Assembly: GCA_044221555.1 (NCBI GenBank)
Contig: JBGAOY010000022.1
Coordinates: 1-64,000, forward strand
Origin: JAEUJM01 sp044221555
GTDB taxonomy: Bacteria; Actinomycetota; Acidimicrobiia; Acidimicrobiales; DATDAH01
DNA length: 64,000 nt
Reading direction: 5' to 3'
The notes below the pieces were generated by a model. That model searched no databases. It was not told where the DNA came from and was given only the letters and a program-made list of their open reading frames with translations. How positions within the stretch are numbered: the first letter of the stretch is position 1; each line of letters opens with the position of its first letter. Positions 8,616 through 17,302 of this stretch are shown one piece after another. The translations under genes and the position numbers were made by a program.

Positions 8616-9420
8616 CGCCGGGCCCGACGTGGACGATCATCACCGGGCCGAACGACCCGATGAACCAGTCGGCCTCGGGCTCCTCGGCGAGCACCTGGTC
8701 GAGGAGCAACTGGGCACGGTCGGGGGCGCCGGCCTCCAGCACCGCCACGTGCAGGCGCGCCGCACCGTCGGCGGGCCGGTCGGCGAGGCACCGCTCGACG
8801 ATGTGGCGGCCCGCGGCGCGGGCACCGTGGGCCGGGGCCAGCGCGTGGGCGGCGCCGTCGTGGAACTCGAAGAGCGGCTTGGCGTTCAGGGCGTTGGCGG
8901 CTCGCCGCGCCAGGTCGGGGACGCGCCCGCTGCGGACGAGGTGGTCGAGGTCGTCGAGGGTGGCGACCAGGTGCACCCGCTCGATCACGCCGCGGGCGGT
9001 GGCCTCCACCTCGTCGAGGTCGGCACCCTCGAGCGCCTGCCGTGCCGCGGCGAGGGCCACCAGCCCCCCCCCCGCCGCGGTCCGCGTGTCGACCACGCGC
9101 ACCGATCCCGGGTCGAGCCGCACCGCCAACTCGGCGGCCGAGTAGGTGCTGCTCATCTCCGCCGACAGGGTGAGGACGAGCACGTCCTCGGCCACCTTGC
9201 GGGCCTCGTCGATGGCGGCGACGAACGCCCCCGGGGCCGGGCCCGAGGTGGAGACGTGGCCGAGCGGCAGCTGGGCCAGCAGGTCGGCCACCGGCACCGA
9301 CGTGTCGGGGCGGATCTCGTCGTCGACGATCAGGGCCATCGGCACCACCACGATCCGGTGCTGGTCGGCCAGCTCCACCGGCAGCGACGCGGCGCCGTCG
9401 ACCACGACGGCGACGGTCAT
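8578..9420 (-). CDS. DegV family fatty-acid-binding protein
   Basis: A 280-residue DegV/FakB-type protein. The family binds a fatty acid between two alpha/beta domains and presents it to the kinase FakA, which makes acyl-phosphate. Seen: VAVVVDGAASLP at the start (family: V-DSxxDLP), HVSTSGPAPGAF (the TSQPSP-like head-group loop), LTLSAEMSSTYSAA, VVDTRTAAGGG, and a second domain with HLVATLDDLDHLVRSGRV. It converges on the plsY-like gene with 38 bp overlap. Because PlsY uses acyl-phosphate, the pairing makes biochemical sense, though no fakA is in the window. Confidence 0.85.
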   Translation of the reverse strand: MTVAVVVDGAASLPVELADQHRIVVVPMALIVDDEIRPDTSVPVADLLAQLPLGHVSTSGPAPGAFVAAIDEARKVAEDVLVLTLSAEMSSTYSAAELAVRLDPGSVRVVDTRTAAGGGLVALAAARQALEGADLDEVEATARGVIERVHLVATLDDLDHLVRSGRVPDLARRAANALNAKPLFEFHDGAAHALAPAHGARAAGRHIVERCLADRPADGAARLHVAVLEAGAPDRAQLLLDQVLAEEPEADWFIGSFGPVMIVHVGPGVSGLAWWWEPIP

Positions 9421-9504
9421 GGTGCCACCGGCAGGCCGGGACCGACCCGGTTCGCCCGCCCCGTCGGCCTCGTCCGCAGGACTGCTGCCACGGCTGGGCA
9501 CCCT

Positions 9505-9521
9505 AACGGGCGCGGCCCGTT
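9505..9521. promoter_or_regulatory. Palindrome in the degV/hydrolase divergent promoter region
   Basis: AACGGGC-GCG-GCCCGTT, a perfect 7-bp inverted repeat with 3-nt centre, midway in the 157-bp gap between two divergent start codons. It is placed as an operator would be, but no regulator gene is adjacent. Confidence 0.35.
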
Positions 9522-9577
9522 CGGCGGGGCCGTCGTCGGGGTGGCGATCACCCACCGGCCCCGTACCGTGAAGGGGG

Positions 9578-10345
9578 ATGTTCGATCAGGAATGGACCAC
9601 GACCGGCGACGGCGTGCGGCTCGCGGTGCGCCGGTGGCACCCTGAGGCCCACGAGGGCACCGCGGTCGTGGCGGTCCACGGGTTCGGGGCCACCAAGGAC
9701 AGCCCCACGGTCGGGCGCGTCGCCGAGGCGCTGCGGGCCGACGGACACCAGGTGCTCTCCTACACCGCCCGCGGCCACGGCGAGTCCGACGGGCTGTGCA
9801 CGCTCGGTGATCTCGAGCGCCACGACGTGGAGGCCGCGGTCCTCCTCGCCCGCCGCAGCGCCGACCGGGTCGTGCTGGTGGGAGCGTCCATGGGGGCGAT
9901 CGCCGTGCTGCGGCACGCAGCCGCCCAGGCCCCGGAGGGTGTGGTGACCGTGTCGAGCCCCGCGGAGTGGAACCTGCCGCGGACGGTGCAGAGCGCCGGC
10001 GCGGCGGTGCTCACCCAGACGCGCTTCGGGCGCTGGGCCGCCCGCCGCGCCCTGCGGGTCCGGCTGGCGACCCACTGGTCCGATGCGGTGCCCCCGATCG
10101 ACCTCGCCCGCGACATCGACGCGCCCCTGGCGATCATCCACGGCCACGACGACGCCTTCATCAAGAGCGCCGAGGCCCACAAGCTCTACGCCGCCGCCCC
10201 CGACCCGCGTCGCATCGAGTTGGTCGACGGCATGGGCCACGCCTACGTCGCCGAGTCGGTGCCGGTCATCCGCGAGTGCGTGCGCTGGGCGCTGTCGTCA
10301 CCGGCGCCGGCGGAACCGGCGCCGACGTGCGTCGCCCTCGGCTGA
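9578..10345 (+). CDS. Alpha/beta hydrolase (monoacylglycerol-lipase-like)
   Basis: A 255-residue alpha/beta hydrolase. Triad elements: nucleophile elbow GASMGA with Ser104, acid in IIHGHDDAFI, and His in DGMGHAY near the C-terminus. The HGFGATKDS oxyanion loop and YTARGHGESDG segment are typical of serine lipases/esterases. No signal peptide is seen, so it acts in the cytoplasm. An AAGGGGG ribosome-binding site precedes the ATG at 9578. The substrate is unknown. Being opposite degV and close to plsY, a lipid role is possible. Confidence 0.85.
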   Translation: MFDQEWTTTGDGVRLAVRRWHPEAHEGTAVVAVHGFGATKDSPTVGRVAEALRADGHQVLSYTARGHGESDGLCTLGDLERHDVEAAVLLARRSADRVVLVGASMGAIAVLRHAAAQAPEGVVTVSSPAEWNLPRTVQSAGAAVLTQTRFGRWAARRALRVRLATHWSDAVPPIDLARDIDAPLAIIHGHDDAFIKSAEAHKLYAAAPDPRRIELVDGMGHAYVAESVPVIRECVRWALSSPAPAEPAPTCVALG

Positions 10346-10469
10346 GGCGGTCGACGCAGATCTCCGGCCCCTGCGCCACCTGCGGGAGTCCCAACAGTCG
10401 GCTCAGTCCCCGAGAGCACCCGGCATGGTCCGGCCCGGGAATCTCGGCGTCGCTGCTGCCGTTGCGAGT

Positions 10470-10530
10470 GTCCGAAGAGTAGGGAAAATAGCGTCCGAAA
10501 CGTAGGGTGTCGACCGTCCAAAGAGTAGTT
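10470..10530 (+). promoter_or_regulatory. Three 15-bp direct repeats with exact 23-bp period
   Basis: GTCCGAAGAGTAGGG (10470-10484), GTCCGAAACGTAGGG (10493-10507) and GTCCAAAGAGTAGTT (10516-10530) start exactly 23 bp apart and end 8 bp before the ATG of the DUF4143 ATPase. The third copy is the most changed. This is the most AT-rich stretch nearby and probably also holds the promoter. The even spacing, about two DNA turns, suggests one protein binding three sites on one face, perhaps for autoregulation. No such protein is known to me. Confidence 0.8.
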
Positions 10531-10538
10531 TCAATCCG

Positions 10539-11810
10539 ATGGACTATCAGGCGCGCATCGTGGATGGGGAGCTCGACGAGCTGCTCGCCGGCCTGCCCGC
10601 GGTTTCGCTGGAGGGGCCCCGTGCCGTCGGCAAGACCGAAACGGCGATGCGTCGAGCTTCCACCGTCCACCGGCTGGACGACCCCGGACAGCTCGAGATC
10701 CTCCGTGCCGCGCCCGACCGTGTGACTGCGGGCGGACCGCCAGTGCTGATCGATGAGTGGCAGCGGCTCCCGTCCTCGTGGGATCTGGTGCGCCGCGCCG
10801 TCGATCGCGATCCGGCCCCGGCGCGGTTCCTGCTCACGGGTTCAGCCGCGCCTGCGGAAGCGCCGGTCCATTCTGGGGCCGGGCGGATCGTGACCGTTCG
10901 CATGCGCCCGATGTCGATCGCCGAACGCGGCGTCGAGGCGCCATCGGTGCGCTTGGGCGACCTACTCAGCGGCTCACGACCAGCGGTGGCCGGTGCCACG
11001 ATCGTCGGGCTGGCCGAGTACGCCGCCGAGATCACGGCGTCGGGCTTCCCTGCCATCCGTCCGCTGGCCGGTCGACTCCTGCGGTCCCAGCTCGACGGGT
11101 ACATCGACCGCATCGTCGAGCGGGACGTCGCCGAGGTCGGGCACCGGGTCCGCGATCGGGGTGCGCTGCGTCGGTGGCTCACCGCCTACGCAGCGGCGTC
11201 CTCGACGACCGCCTCGTTCGAGACCATCCGTGACGCTGCGTCTGCCGGCGAGAACGACAAGCCCGCGAAGACGACCACGGGCCCGTACCGCACCACCCTG
11301 GAACAGCTCTGGATGATCGAGGACGTCCCGGCGTGGGCGCCGGCCCGGCATCGGCTGCGCCGCCTCGGTGTCGCCCCCGTGCACCAGTTGGCCGATCCGG
11401 CCCTCGCCGCCCGACTGTTGGGGGTCGACGTCGATGGCCTGCTCGAGGACCGGCCCGCAGGTCCGCCCATTCCCCGCGACGGCACCCTGCTCGGTGCGCT
11501 GTTCGAGTCCCTCGTGACCCTTTCCGTCCGGACCTATGCACAAGCCAACGAAGCTCGGGTCCGCCACTTGCGCACCCGTGGCGGCGAGCACGAGGTCGAC
11601 CTCATCATCGAGCGGGGCGACGGTCGGATCGTGGCGCTCGAGGTGAAGCTCGCCGCGACCACGCGGGACCACGACGTGCGCCACCTCCGCTGGCTGGCAG
11701 AGACGGTTGGCGACGACCTCCTCGATGCCGCCGTCATCACCACCGGCACCGAGGCGTACCGGCGCGCGGACGGCATCGCGGTGATACCGGCGGCACTGCT
11801 GACGGCGTGA
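10539..11810 (+). CDS. AAA ATPase with C-terminal DUF4143 domain
   Basis: A 423-residue protein of the AAA_14/DUF4143 family. Walker A is GPRAVGKT (residues 26-33), Walker B is VLIDEWQ (70-76), and a sensor-like strand FLLTGSA follows. The C-terminal half has a winged-helix-like part and a PD-(D/E)xK-like fold with EHEVDLIIE and IVALEVKLA, the usual E-D-ExK pattern. The family is widespread and patchy and its role is not known; links to conflict systems have been suggested. Three direct repeats lie just upstream. It is followed by a convergent lipoprotein gene and stands alone, which fits a single-gene cassette. Confidence 0.85.
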   Translation: MDYQARIVDGELDELLAGLPAVSLEGPRAVGKTETAMRRASTVHRLDDPGQLEILRAAPDRVTAGGPPVLIDEWQRLPSSWDLVRRAVDRDPAPARFLLTGSAAPAEAPVHSGAGRIVTVRMRPMSIAERGVEAPSVRLGDLLSGSRPAVAGATIVGLAEYAAEITASGFPAIRPLAGRLLRSQLDGYIDRIVERDVAEVGHRVRDRGALRRWLTAYAAASSTTASFETIRDAASAGENDKPAKTTTGPYRTTLEQLWMIEDVPAWAPARHRLRRLGVAPVHQLADPALAARLLGVDVDGLLEDRPAGPPIPRDGTLLGALFESLVTLSVRTYAQANEARVRHLRTRGGEHEVDLIIERGDGRIVALEVKLAATTRDHDVRHLRWLAETVGDDLLDAAVITTGTEAYRRADGIAVIPAALLTA

Positions 11811-11854
11811 CGATCCGGCTGGCGTCGCGGGCGCGGAAGCTCGCCGCCGCCCGC

Positions 11855-13402
11855 TCACCCCTCGGTGTGCTCGGACCGTCGATCCGGTGACGCCGGGGTG
11901 ATGCGCAGGACGGCGCCCACGGTGCCCTGGTAGAGCACCTGGTCGGGCCCGATGGTGCCGGCCAGCTGCAACGGGTCGGCCACGGTCGCGCCCAGGTCCT
12001 GCTCGGCCAGCAGCTCGCCCGTGTCGGCGTCGACGACGGCGTACGAGTACCGCGCCGCGCCCGTGGGCCGGGTGATCGTGGTGATGGTGCCGTCGGCGGT
12101 CGAGAGGCGGGGCACCGCCGCCGACCGCGTGTCGGTGTCCCAGATCACCTCGCACCCGGCACCGTCGGGCGCCACGTCGACCCGGGTCATCCCGCCCGTG
12201 AACGGCGCGGTGGCGGGCCGGCTGGGCCCGGCGTCCTCGGGTAGCCGCGGGTACACGTAGCCGTAGGTGCCGGCCACGACCACGCTGGAGCCGGCGCCGA
12301 TCGGCGAGTTCTCCGAGCCGGGCCCGCCCCGTGCCAGCACGACCGGAGCGCACACCTGGCGACCGGCATCGGGCCCCGTGGCCCGGACCACCACCAGGTG
12401 CACCTGCGGGTCGGCGTTGTCGACCACCGCCACGTAGTCGGCCCCGTCGGTGGGGCCGAAGAACGTCGGCGTCGACCCGGTGCCCCAGCTCAGCTGGCCC
12501 GGCTTGCGGGCGGGCCCGCGGTCGTAGGCCAGCCGCCACCGCACCTCGGGTCGGCCGTCCGGGCCCGCGTCCAGGAGGTAGACGGCGTGGTCGGTGGCCA
12601 CCGTCATCCCCACCGGCGCGGTGGAGATGCTGTTCGACACCCGCTCGCCGTCGCCGAGCGCGAGCGTGCGGGTCGAGCCGGTGCCGGTGTCGACCAGGCC
12701 GACCGTGCCCCCGCCGGTGGCGAACCACACGCCGCCGCCGTAGTCGGGCGCCACGCTGGTGACGGTGTCGCCGGCGGGGACCGAGTCGGCCAGGGGGGTG
12801 CGCTCGACCACCTCGAGGGCCCAGCCCGAGCCGTCCCGGCGGTGGCCGATGCGCAGGAGGTCGGCGGCGCCGTCGACCAGCACCATCCGGTCGTCGTCGT
12901 CGAGGTAGCCGTACACCCCGCCGAACAGGCTGCCGGCGGTCACCTCGAGCGCGGCCAGCGGCGCACCGTCGTGCGGGTCGAGCAGGTGGACGACGGGGCG
13001 CACGTCGGTGACGCGGGTGCAGAGCGCGACCGGGTAACCGTCGCTGCCGATCAGCACGGTGGGGCACACCGCGCCCAGGTCGATGGGCTGCACGTCGACC
13101 GGGCCGGCGCCGGGCCCGGCCAGCGGCGTGGTGTCGGACGACCCGCTGTCGCCGTGCATGGTGGCCGTGCCTGCGGGGCCGAGGTGCGGGTTCGGCGCCA
13201 GCGGAGGCCCGAATTCGCCTGCGGACCCGCCGTCGGCGGTGGAGGCGGTGGTCGTCGAAGCGGTGCCGGGCGCAGTGCCACCATCGCCCGATCCGCAGGC
13301 GGGAGCGCCGACGGCGGCGACCGCGGCCAGGCCCGCCAGCACCAGCAGGGCACGGGGACGGCGCACGGGCCGGGAGGTGCTCGGCGGCATCGGTGGCGGC
13401 AC
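11855..13402 (-). CDS. Lipoprotein with beta-propeller-like repeats
   Basis: A 515-residue exported protein. It begins with Arg-rich residues, a hydrophobic stretch (ALLVLAGLAAVAAVGA) and a lipobox ending in Cys36 (GAPAC), so it is likely anchored to the outer face of the membrane. A low-complexity Ser/Thr/Gly linker follows, then repeated blade-like units such as GSLFGGVYGYLDDDDRMVLVD, GGGVWFATGGG and AVVDADTGELLAEQDLG, as in PQQ-type or NHL beta propellers. It carries no catalytic motif. The GTG at 13402 lies 6 bp after the TetR stop, so the two are probably co-transcribed; ATG 13390 is the alternative start. Confidence 0.75.
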   Translation of the reverse strand: MPPPMPPSTSRPVRRPRALLVLAGLAAVAAVGAPACGSGDGGTAPGTASTTTASTADGGSAGEFGPPLAPNPHLGPAGTATMHGDSGSSDTTPLAGPGAGPVDVQPIDLGAVCPTVLIGSDGYPVALCTRVTDVRPVVHLLDPHDGAPLAALEVTAGSLFGGVYGYLDDDDRMVLVDGAADLLRIGHRRDGSGWALEVVERTPLADSVPAGDTVTSVAPDYGGGVWFATGGGTVGLVDTGTGSTRTLALGDGERVSNSISTAPVGMTVATDHAVYLLDAGPDGRPEVRWRLAYDRGPARKPGQLSWGTGSTPTFFGPTDGADYVAVVDNADPQVHLVVVRATGPDAGRQVCAPVVLARGGPGSENSPIGAGSSVVVAGTYGYVYPRLPEDAGPSRPATAPFTGGMTRVDVAPDGAGCEVIWDTDTRSAAVPRLSTADGTITTITRPTGAARYSYAVVDADTGELLAEQDLGATVADPLQLAGTIGPDQVLYQGTVGAVLRITPASPDRRSEHTEG

Positions 13403-13408
13403 GGTGGC

Positions 13409-13972
13409 TCAGCCTGTGCCCACCACGACGGGCGCCACGAACTCCTCGAGCATCGCCCGCTCGTCGTCACCGTCGGCACCCGGGTCGGCCAGCAGGGACA
13501 CCAGCACGCGCACCACCCACCGGGCGCGTCGTCTCATGGTCGGATCGGCGCCCTCGCCGAGGAAGCTCGCCACCAGGGCCTCGATCACCTCGGACGACTG
13601 GGCCAGCCGTGCGGTGCTCCCGGCGTCGCCCTCGGTGAACCACGGCGCCAGGGCGAGGTCGCCGCGGACGAGGGCGAGCGCGCCGGTCATCGCCTCGACC
13701 AGTCGCCGGCGGGGGTCGTCGATGCCCACGACCCAGGCCGCGACCTCGGCGCCGATCCGGCGGGCCTCGCGGTGGACGTAGGCGATGCGCAGCGCGTCAC
13801 GGCTGTCGAAGTAGCGATACAGCGTGGCCCGGGAGCAGCCCGCGGCGCTCGCCACGTCGGCCATGGCCACCGCGGCGACCCCGTGGCGGGCGAACAGCAC
13901 GCCGGCGGCATCGAGGATCTGCTCCGCCGCCAGGCTGGCCCGCTCGGCCCGCAGCCATCCGGTGGTCGTCAC
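13409..13972 (-). CDS. TetR family transcriptional regulator
   Basis: A 187-residue TetR-type repressor. The N-terminal helix-turn-helix is clear: ILDAAGVLFARHG, VAMADVASAAGCSRATLYRYF, DSRDALRIAYVH. The C-terminal ligand domain ends in a hydrophobic tail. It is upstream of and close to the lipoprotein gene on the same strand, so it may control that gene and itself. The P450 gene lies 124 bp further upstream, also on the minus strand, and could be another target. The ligand is unknown. Confidence 0.9.
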   Translation of the reverse strand: MTTTGWLRAERASLAAEQILDAAGVLFARHGVAAVAMADVASAAGCSRATLYRYFDSRDALRIAYVHREARRIGAEVAAWVVGIDDPRRRLVEAMTGALALVRGDLALAPWFTEGDAGSTARLAQSSEVIEALVASFLGEGADPTMRRRARWVVRVLVSLLADPGADGDDERAMLEEFVAPVVVGTG

Positions 13973-14096
13973 CCGGCGGTCCCCGCGCCCGCGGCGGCGG
14001 TCGCCTTGGACGCCCCGGCCGAACCGGTGGATCCCCTGCCCCCGGCCGACCGGGCGCCTGCGGCGGCCCCCGACCCGGTCCCCGACCCGGTGCGCA

Positions 14097-15344
14097 TCAC
14101 CCGGCGGTCCCGGCGGTGAACGGCAACGACTCGTAGCGGCGCACGTAGTTACCAGTGGCGAACCGGCCGGCCGCCGCGTCGACCGAGAACTGCGGGCAGC
14201 GCCGGAGCAGCTCCTCGATGGTCACCCGGGCCTGGAGCCGGGCGGCGGCGGCGCCGAGGCAGTGGTGGGCGCCGTAGCTGAAGCTCATGATCTGGCGGGG
14301 CCGGCGGGTGACGTCGAGCTGCTCGGCGTCGTCGCCGAACTCGCGTGGGTCGCGGTTGGCCGACGCGTACAGCAGCAACGCCTTGCGCCCGGCCGGGATC
14401 GTGGTGTCGCCGATCCTGACGTCGCGCGTGGTGGTTCGGGCGAGGCCCTGGACCGGGCTGGTGAGCCGCAGGAACTCGTCGACCGCGTCGCCGATCAGTT
14501 CGGGCGACTCGAGCAGCCGCGCGCGTTGGTCGGGCCGCTCGGTAAGCAGCTCGGCGGCGCCGCCCAGCAGGCCGGTCGTGGTGTCGTTGCCGCCCGCCAC
14601 CATGGTGAACGCGAAGCCCAGCACCCGCAGCACCGGCACGGGCTCGTCGGCCTCGTCGCCGGTGTGATCGGTGTCGCCCGCATCACCGTCCGCGTCCGCG
14701 GCGGCCACCAGCTCGCTGATGGTGTCGTCGCCGAGGTCGCGACGACGGCGCTCGATGAGGTCGGAGAAGTACTCGAAGAGCTCGCCGACCGCCTCGGGGG
14801 TGGCCAGGGGGTCGCCCTCGGCGGCCGCGGCCACGATGGCCTCGGTCCAGTGGTCGAAGCGGGCCCGGTCGGCCTCGGGCACCCCGAGGTAGTGGGCCAC
14901 GACCATGCTCGGGAGGGGCTTGAACAGCTCGGCCACGATGTCGCCGCCGCCCCGCCGGCACAGCCCGTCGAGTCGATCCGTGACGAAGGCCCGGACCTTC
15001 GGCTCGAGCTCGGCCACCTGCCGGGGGGTGAACCCCCGGGCCAGCAGTCGGCGGAAGGCGGTGTGCTCCGGGGGGTCGAGCATGACGATCGGCGTGGCCT
15101 CGGCGAGGCCGGCGGCGTCCATGTCGCCGTACCGGAAGGTGAGGCCCTGGGCCGACGAGAAGGTGGCGGTGTCGCGGGCGGCGGTGAACACGTCGGCGAA
15201 CCGGGACAGCACCCAGTAGTCACCGTGGGCGACGTGGTGCACCGGGTCGTGGTCGCGCAGCGCGGCGTACATGCCGAAGGGGTCGCGCCACGTCGGGCCC
15301 GACCGGGGAACGAAGGCGACACTGCTCGACAGATCAAGAGACAT
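14097..15344 (-). CDS. Cytochrome P450
   Basis: A 415-residue soluble bacterial P450. Motifs: I-helix oxygen-binding segment VAGGNDTTTGLLGG, the K-helix ExxR equivalent EFLRL, and the haem loop SFSYGAHHCLGA with Cys362 as the proximal ligand. It resembles the actinobacterial CYP125/CYP142-like and terpene/steroid hydroxylase classes, but assignment to one is not safe. The ATG at 15344 is chosen because a TTGACA box with 17-bp spacer and a weak -10 end 6 nt before it, as in leaderless transcripts; an in-frame ATG at 15362 is the alternative. No ferredoxin gene is adjacent. Confidence 0.9.
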   Translation of the reverse strand: MSLDLSSSVAFVPRSGPTWRDPFGMYAALRDHDPVHHVAHGDYWVLSRFADVFTAARDTATFSSAQGLTFRYGDMDAAGLAEATPIVMLDPPEHTAFRRLLARGFTPRQVAELEPKVRAFVTDRLDGLCRRGGGDIVAELFKPLPSMVVAHYLGVPEADRARFDHWTEAIVAAAAEGDPLATPEAVGELFEYFSDLIERRRRDLGDDTISELVAAADADGDAGDTDHTGDEADEPVPVLRVLGFAFTMVAGGNDTTTGLLGGAAELLTERPDQRARLLESPELIGDAVDEFLRLTSPVQGLARTTTRDVRIGDTTIPAGRKALLLYASANRDPREFGDDAEQLDVTRRPRQIMSFSYGAHHCLGAAAARLQARVTIEELLRRCPQFSVDAAAGRFATGNYVRRYESLPFTAGTAG

Positions 15345-15350
15345 GTGCCG

Positions 15351-15379
15351 AAGATGAGACATGATCGAAGAAATGTCAA
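15351..15379 (-). promoter_or_regulatory. Sigma-70-like promoter of the P450 gene
   Basis: On the minus strand a perfect TTGACA (15379-15374) is followed by 17 bp and CATCTT (15356-15351). The next 6 nt lead to ATG at 15344, so transcription should begin at or next to the start codon. Confidence 0.55.
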
Positions 15380-15422
15380 GCAGCTGACGGGGGCACCCGC
15401 CCCCTGCGGTCCGCGGCGGGCG

Positions 15423-16793
15423 TCAGCCGGCGTGGCGGAGGATCGACGCCACCGAGCGGTCGACGTCGTCGGCGGTGGTGGCGCAGCTGGACACGGACAG
15501 CCGCAGGAGGCGGCGTCCCTGCCAGTCGGTGGTGGCCAGCCAGCACGTGCCCTCCTGCTGGACGGCGTTGGCGATGGCCGCGTTGCGGGCGTCGTCGCCG
15601 AAGTCGGCCAGCACCTGGTTCAGCACCACCTCGTTGGCGATGCGGGCCCCGCCCGCGTCGAGGCCGTCGGCGATGCGCCGGGCCATCGCGCACAGGTGGT
15701 CGACCAGGTCGGCCACGCCGCGGCGCCCGAGGTGGCGCAGCAGCGCCCACGCGGAGAAGCCGCGGGCCCGGCGCGACGACTCGAGGGTGAAGTCGGACAT
15801 GCCCAGGTCGGCGCCGCCCGATCCGGTGAGGTAGGCCGCCGAGTAGCGCACCGCGGTGGCGTGCACCTCCGGGTGGGCGCAGAAGGCGAACCCGGAGTCA
15901 TAGGGCAGGTTGAGCCACTTGTGGCCGTCGCAGCCCCACGAGTCGGCCAGCTCGATGCCGTCGACCAGGGCCCGGGTGCGCGGGCTGGCCGCGGCCCACA
16001 GGCCGAACGCCCCGTCCACGTGCACCCAGGCGCCGTGCCCGCGAGCGGCGCCGACGGCCTCGCGCAACGGGTCGCAGGCCCCGGTGTTCACGTTGCCGGC
16101 CTGGAGGCACACGATGGTGGGGCCCGGCGGTCGGGCCGCCAGCACCCGGGTCAGCTCGTCGGGTCGGAGGGCGCCGTTGGCGTCGACCGCGACGGGCTCG
16201 AGGGTGCTGGTGCCGAACCCCAGGAGGCGCAGCGCCCGGTCGATGGTGGCGTGGCGCTCCGCTCCCGCCACCACCCGCACCCGGGGCGCCCCCGCCAGCC
16301 CGTCGGCCTCGACGTCCCAACCGGCCTCGGCGAGCACGTGGTGGCGGCCGGCGGCGAGGCCGACCGTGTTGGCCTCCTGCCCGCCGGTCACGAACCCCAC
16401 CGACGCGGTGGCCGGCAGCCCGAGGAGGTCCTTCAGCCAGCCGCCGGCCGCCTGCTCGGCGGCCGCGCCCGCCGGGGTGAGCACGTGGTTGTAGGCGCAC
16501 TGGTCCCACCCCGCGGTGACCATCTCGGCCGCCACCGCGAGGTCGTAGGAACCGCCGATCACGAAGCCGAAGAAGCGCCCGCCGGCGGTGTGCACCAGCC
16601 CCGGCTCGGCGGCGGCCACCAACTCGTCGAGCACCTGGGCGCCGGGCCGCGGTCCGTCGGGGAGCGCCACACCGAACGCGGCGCGCAGCTCCTCGCCGGT
16701 GGCGGCGGCCCGTACTGGACGCCCGCCCACCGAGCCTCGATACGCCGCGGCCACCGCTGCGGCACGCTGGAACAGGGCATCGGCGTCGTTCAT
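15423..16793 (-). CDS. PLP-dependent group II decarboxylase
   Basis: A 456-residue fold-type I pyridoxal-phosphate enzyme of the aromatic-L-amino-acid/glutamate decarboxylase group. Seen: FVTGGQEANTVGL (phosphate-binding turn), AERHATIDRAL (His stacking on PLP), VHVDGAFGLWAAAS (Asp to the pyridine nitrogen) and CDGHKWLNLPYDSG with the Schiff-base Lys292. It would remove CO2 from an amino acid or use a related reaction. The ATG at 16793 is preferred to one 18 nt upstream. It is on the same strand as the P450, 78 bp away, so the two may be co-expressed. Confidence 0.85.
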   Translation of the reverse strand: MNDADALFQRAAAVAAAYRGSVGGRPVRAAATGEELRAAFGVALPDGPRPGAQVLDELVAAAEPGLVHTAGGRFFGFVIGGSYDLAVAAEMVTAGWDQCAYNHVLTPAGAAAEQAAGGWLKDLLGLPATASVGFVTGGQEANTVGLAAGRHHVLAEAGWDVEADGLAGAPRVRVVAGAERHATIDRALRLLGFGTSTLEPVAVDANGALRPDELTRVLAARPPGPTIVCLQAGNVNTGACDPLREAVGAARGHGAWVHVDGAFGLWAAASPRTRALVDGIELADSWGCDGHKWLNLPYDSGFAFCAHPEVHATAVRYSAAYLTGSGGADLGMSDFTLESSRRARGFSAWALLRHLGRRGVADLVDHLCAMARRIADGLDAGGARIANEVVLNQVLADFGDDARNAAIANAVQQEGTCWLATTDWQGRRLLRLSVSSCATTADDVDRSVASILRHAG

Positions 16794-16941
16794 CCCCCGA
16801 GCCTGCCTCATCGACGTGGCCCCGTCCGGACGAGCGGTCGATCGGCACCTCGCCGGTCGATCCGTGGAACGCGCCGGTCGAGCGCGGCCGGGTCCGCGAC
16901 ACCCACGGAGTCCGGGCGCGCCGGCTTGGGACCGCTCCGGG

Positions 16942-17262
16942 TCAGAGCGAGAACAGCACGAGGCCGATGGCGACCGACGCCAGGTTGGCCGCGGCGGCCA
17001 CGCTCAGCGATGCCGGCCAGCCCGTGCCGGCGGTGGCTCGCACCAACCCCGCCTCCAGCAACCAGACGACCACCTCGGCGAGGCCCACCTCAACTACGGT
17101 CGGGGCGCCGGCCCACCGGCCCAGCGGTTGCAGCGCGAACCACAGGAAGGGGTGCGACACCACGTTGACCAGCACACCCACCGACGCCGCCCTGGTCGTC
17201 GACAACGGCACGGCCGCGAGCCGAGGGAGCAGCACGGCATACAGCGGCACCTCGACCGCCAA
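16942..17262 (-). CDS. Small integral membrane protein
   Basis: About 106 residues with three hydrophobic segments: ALAGTLAVEVPLYAVLLP (cut here at its front), SVGVLVNVVSHPFLWFAL, and a pair near the C-terminus (VVEVGLAEVVVWLLEAGLV, ASLSVAAAANLASVAIGLVLF). No catalytic motif is seen. The start is uncertain: the frame stays open to an ATG at 17394, but that would overlap the divergent gene by about 90 bp. The TTG at 17262 is a minimum model and begins inside the first segment, so an unusual start slightly upstream is possible. Confidence 0.55.
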   Translation of the reverse strand: MAVEVPLYAVLLPRLAAVPLSTTRAASVGVLVNVVSHPFLWFALQPLGRWAGAPTVVEVGLAEVVVWLLEAGLVRATAGTGWPASLSVAAAANLASVAIGLVLFSL

Positions 17263-17302
17263 CGTGCCGGCGAGGGCGACGGGGTACGAGAGGTCAGCGA
17301 TC

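Noticed and set aside
10539..11810. AAA/DUF4143 gene as a transposon protein
   Set aside because: No terminal inverted repeats or target duplications were seen around the gene; the three direct repeats are only on the 5' side.
13824..17168. Very long plus-strand open frame (over 1,100 codons) across the P450 and PLP decarboxylase genes
   Set aside because: It is antisense to two genes with complete family motifs; its translation is low-complexity Arg/Gly/Val-rich, as expected for the third-position GC frame opposite real genes.
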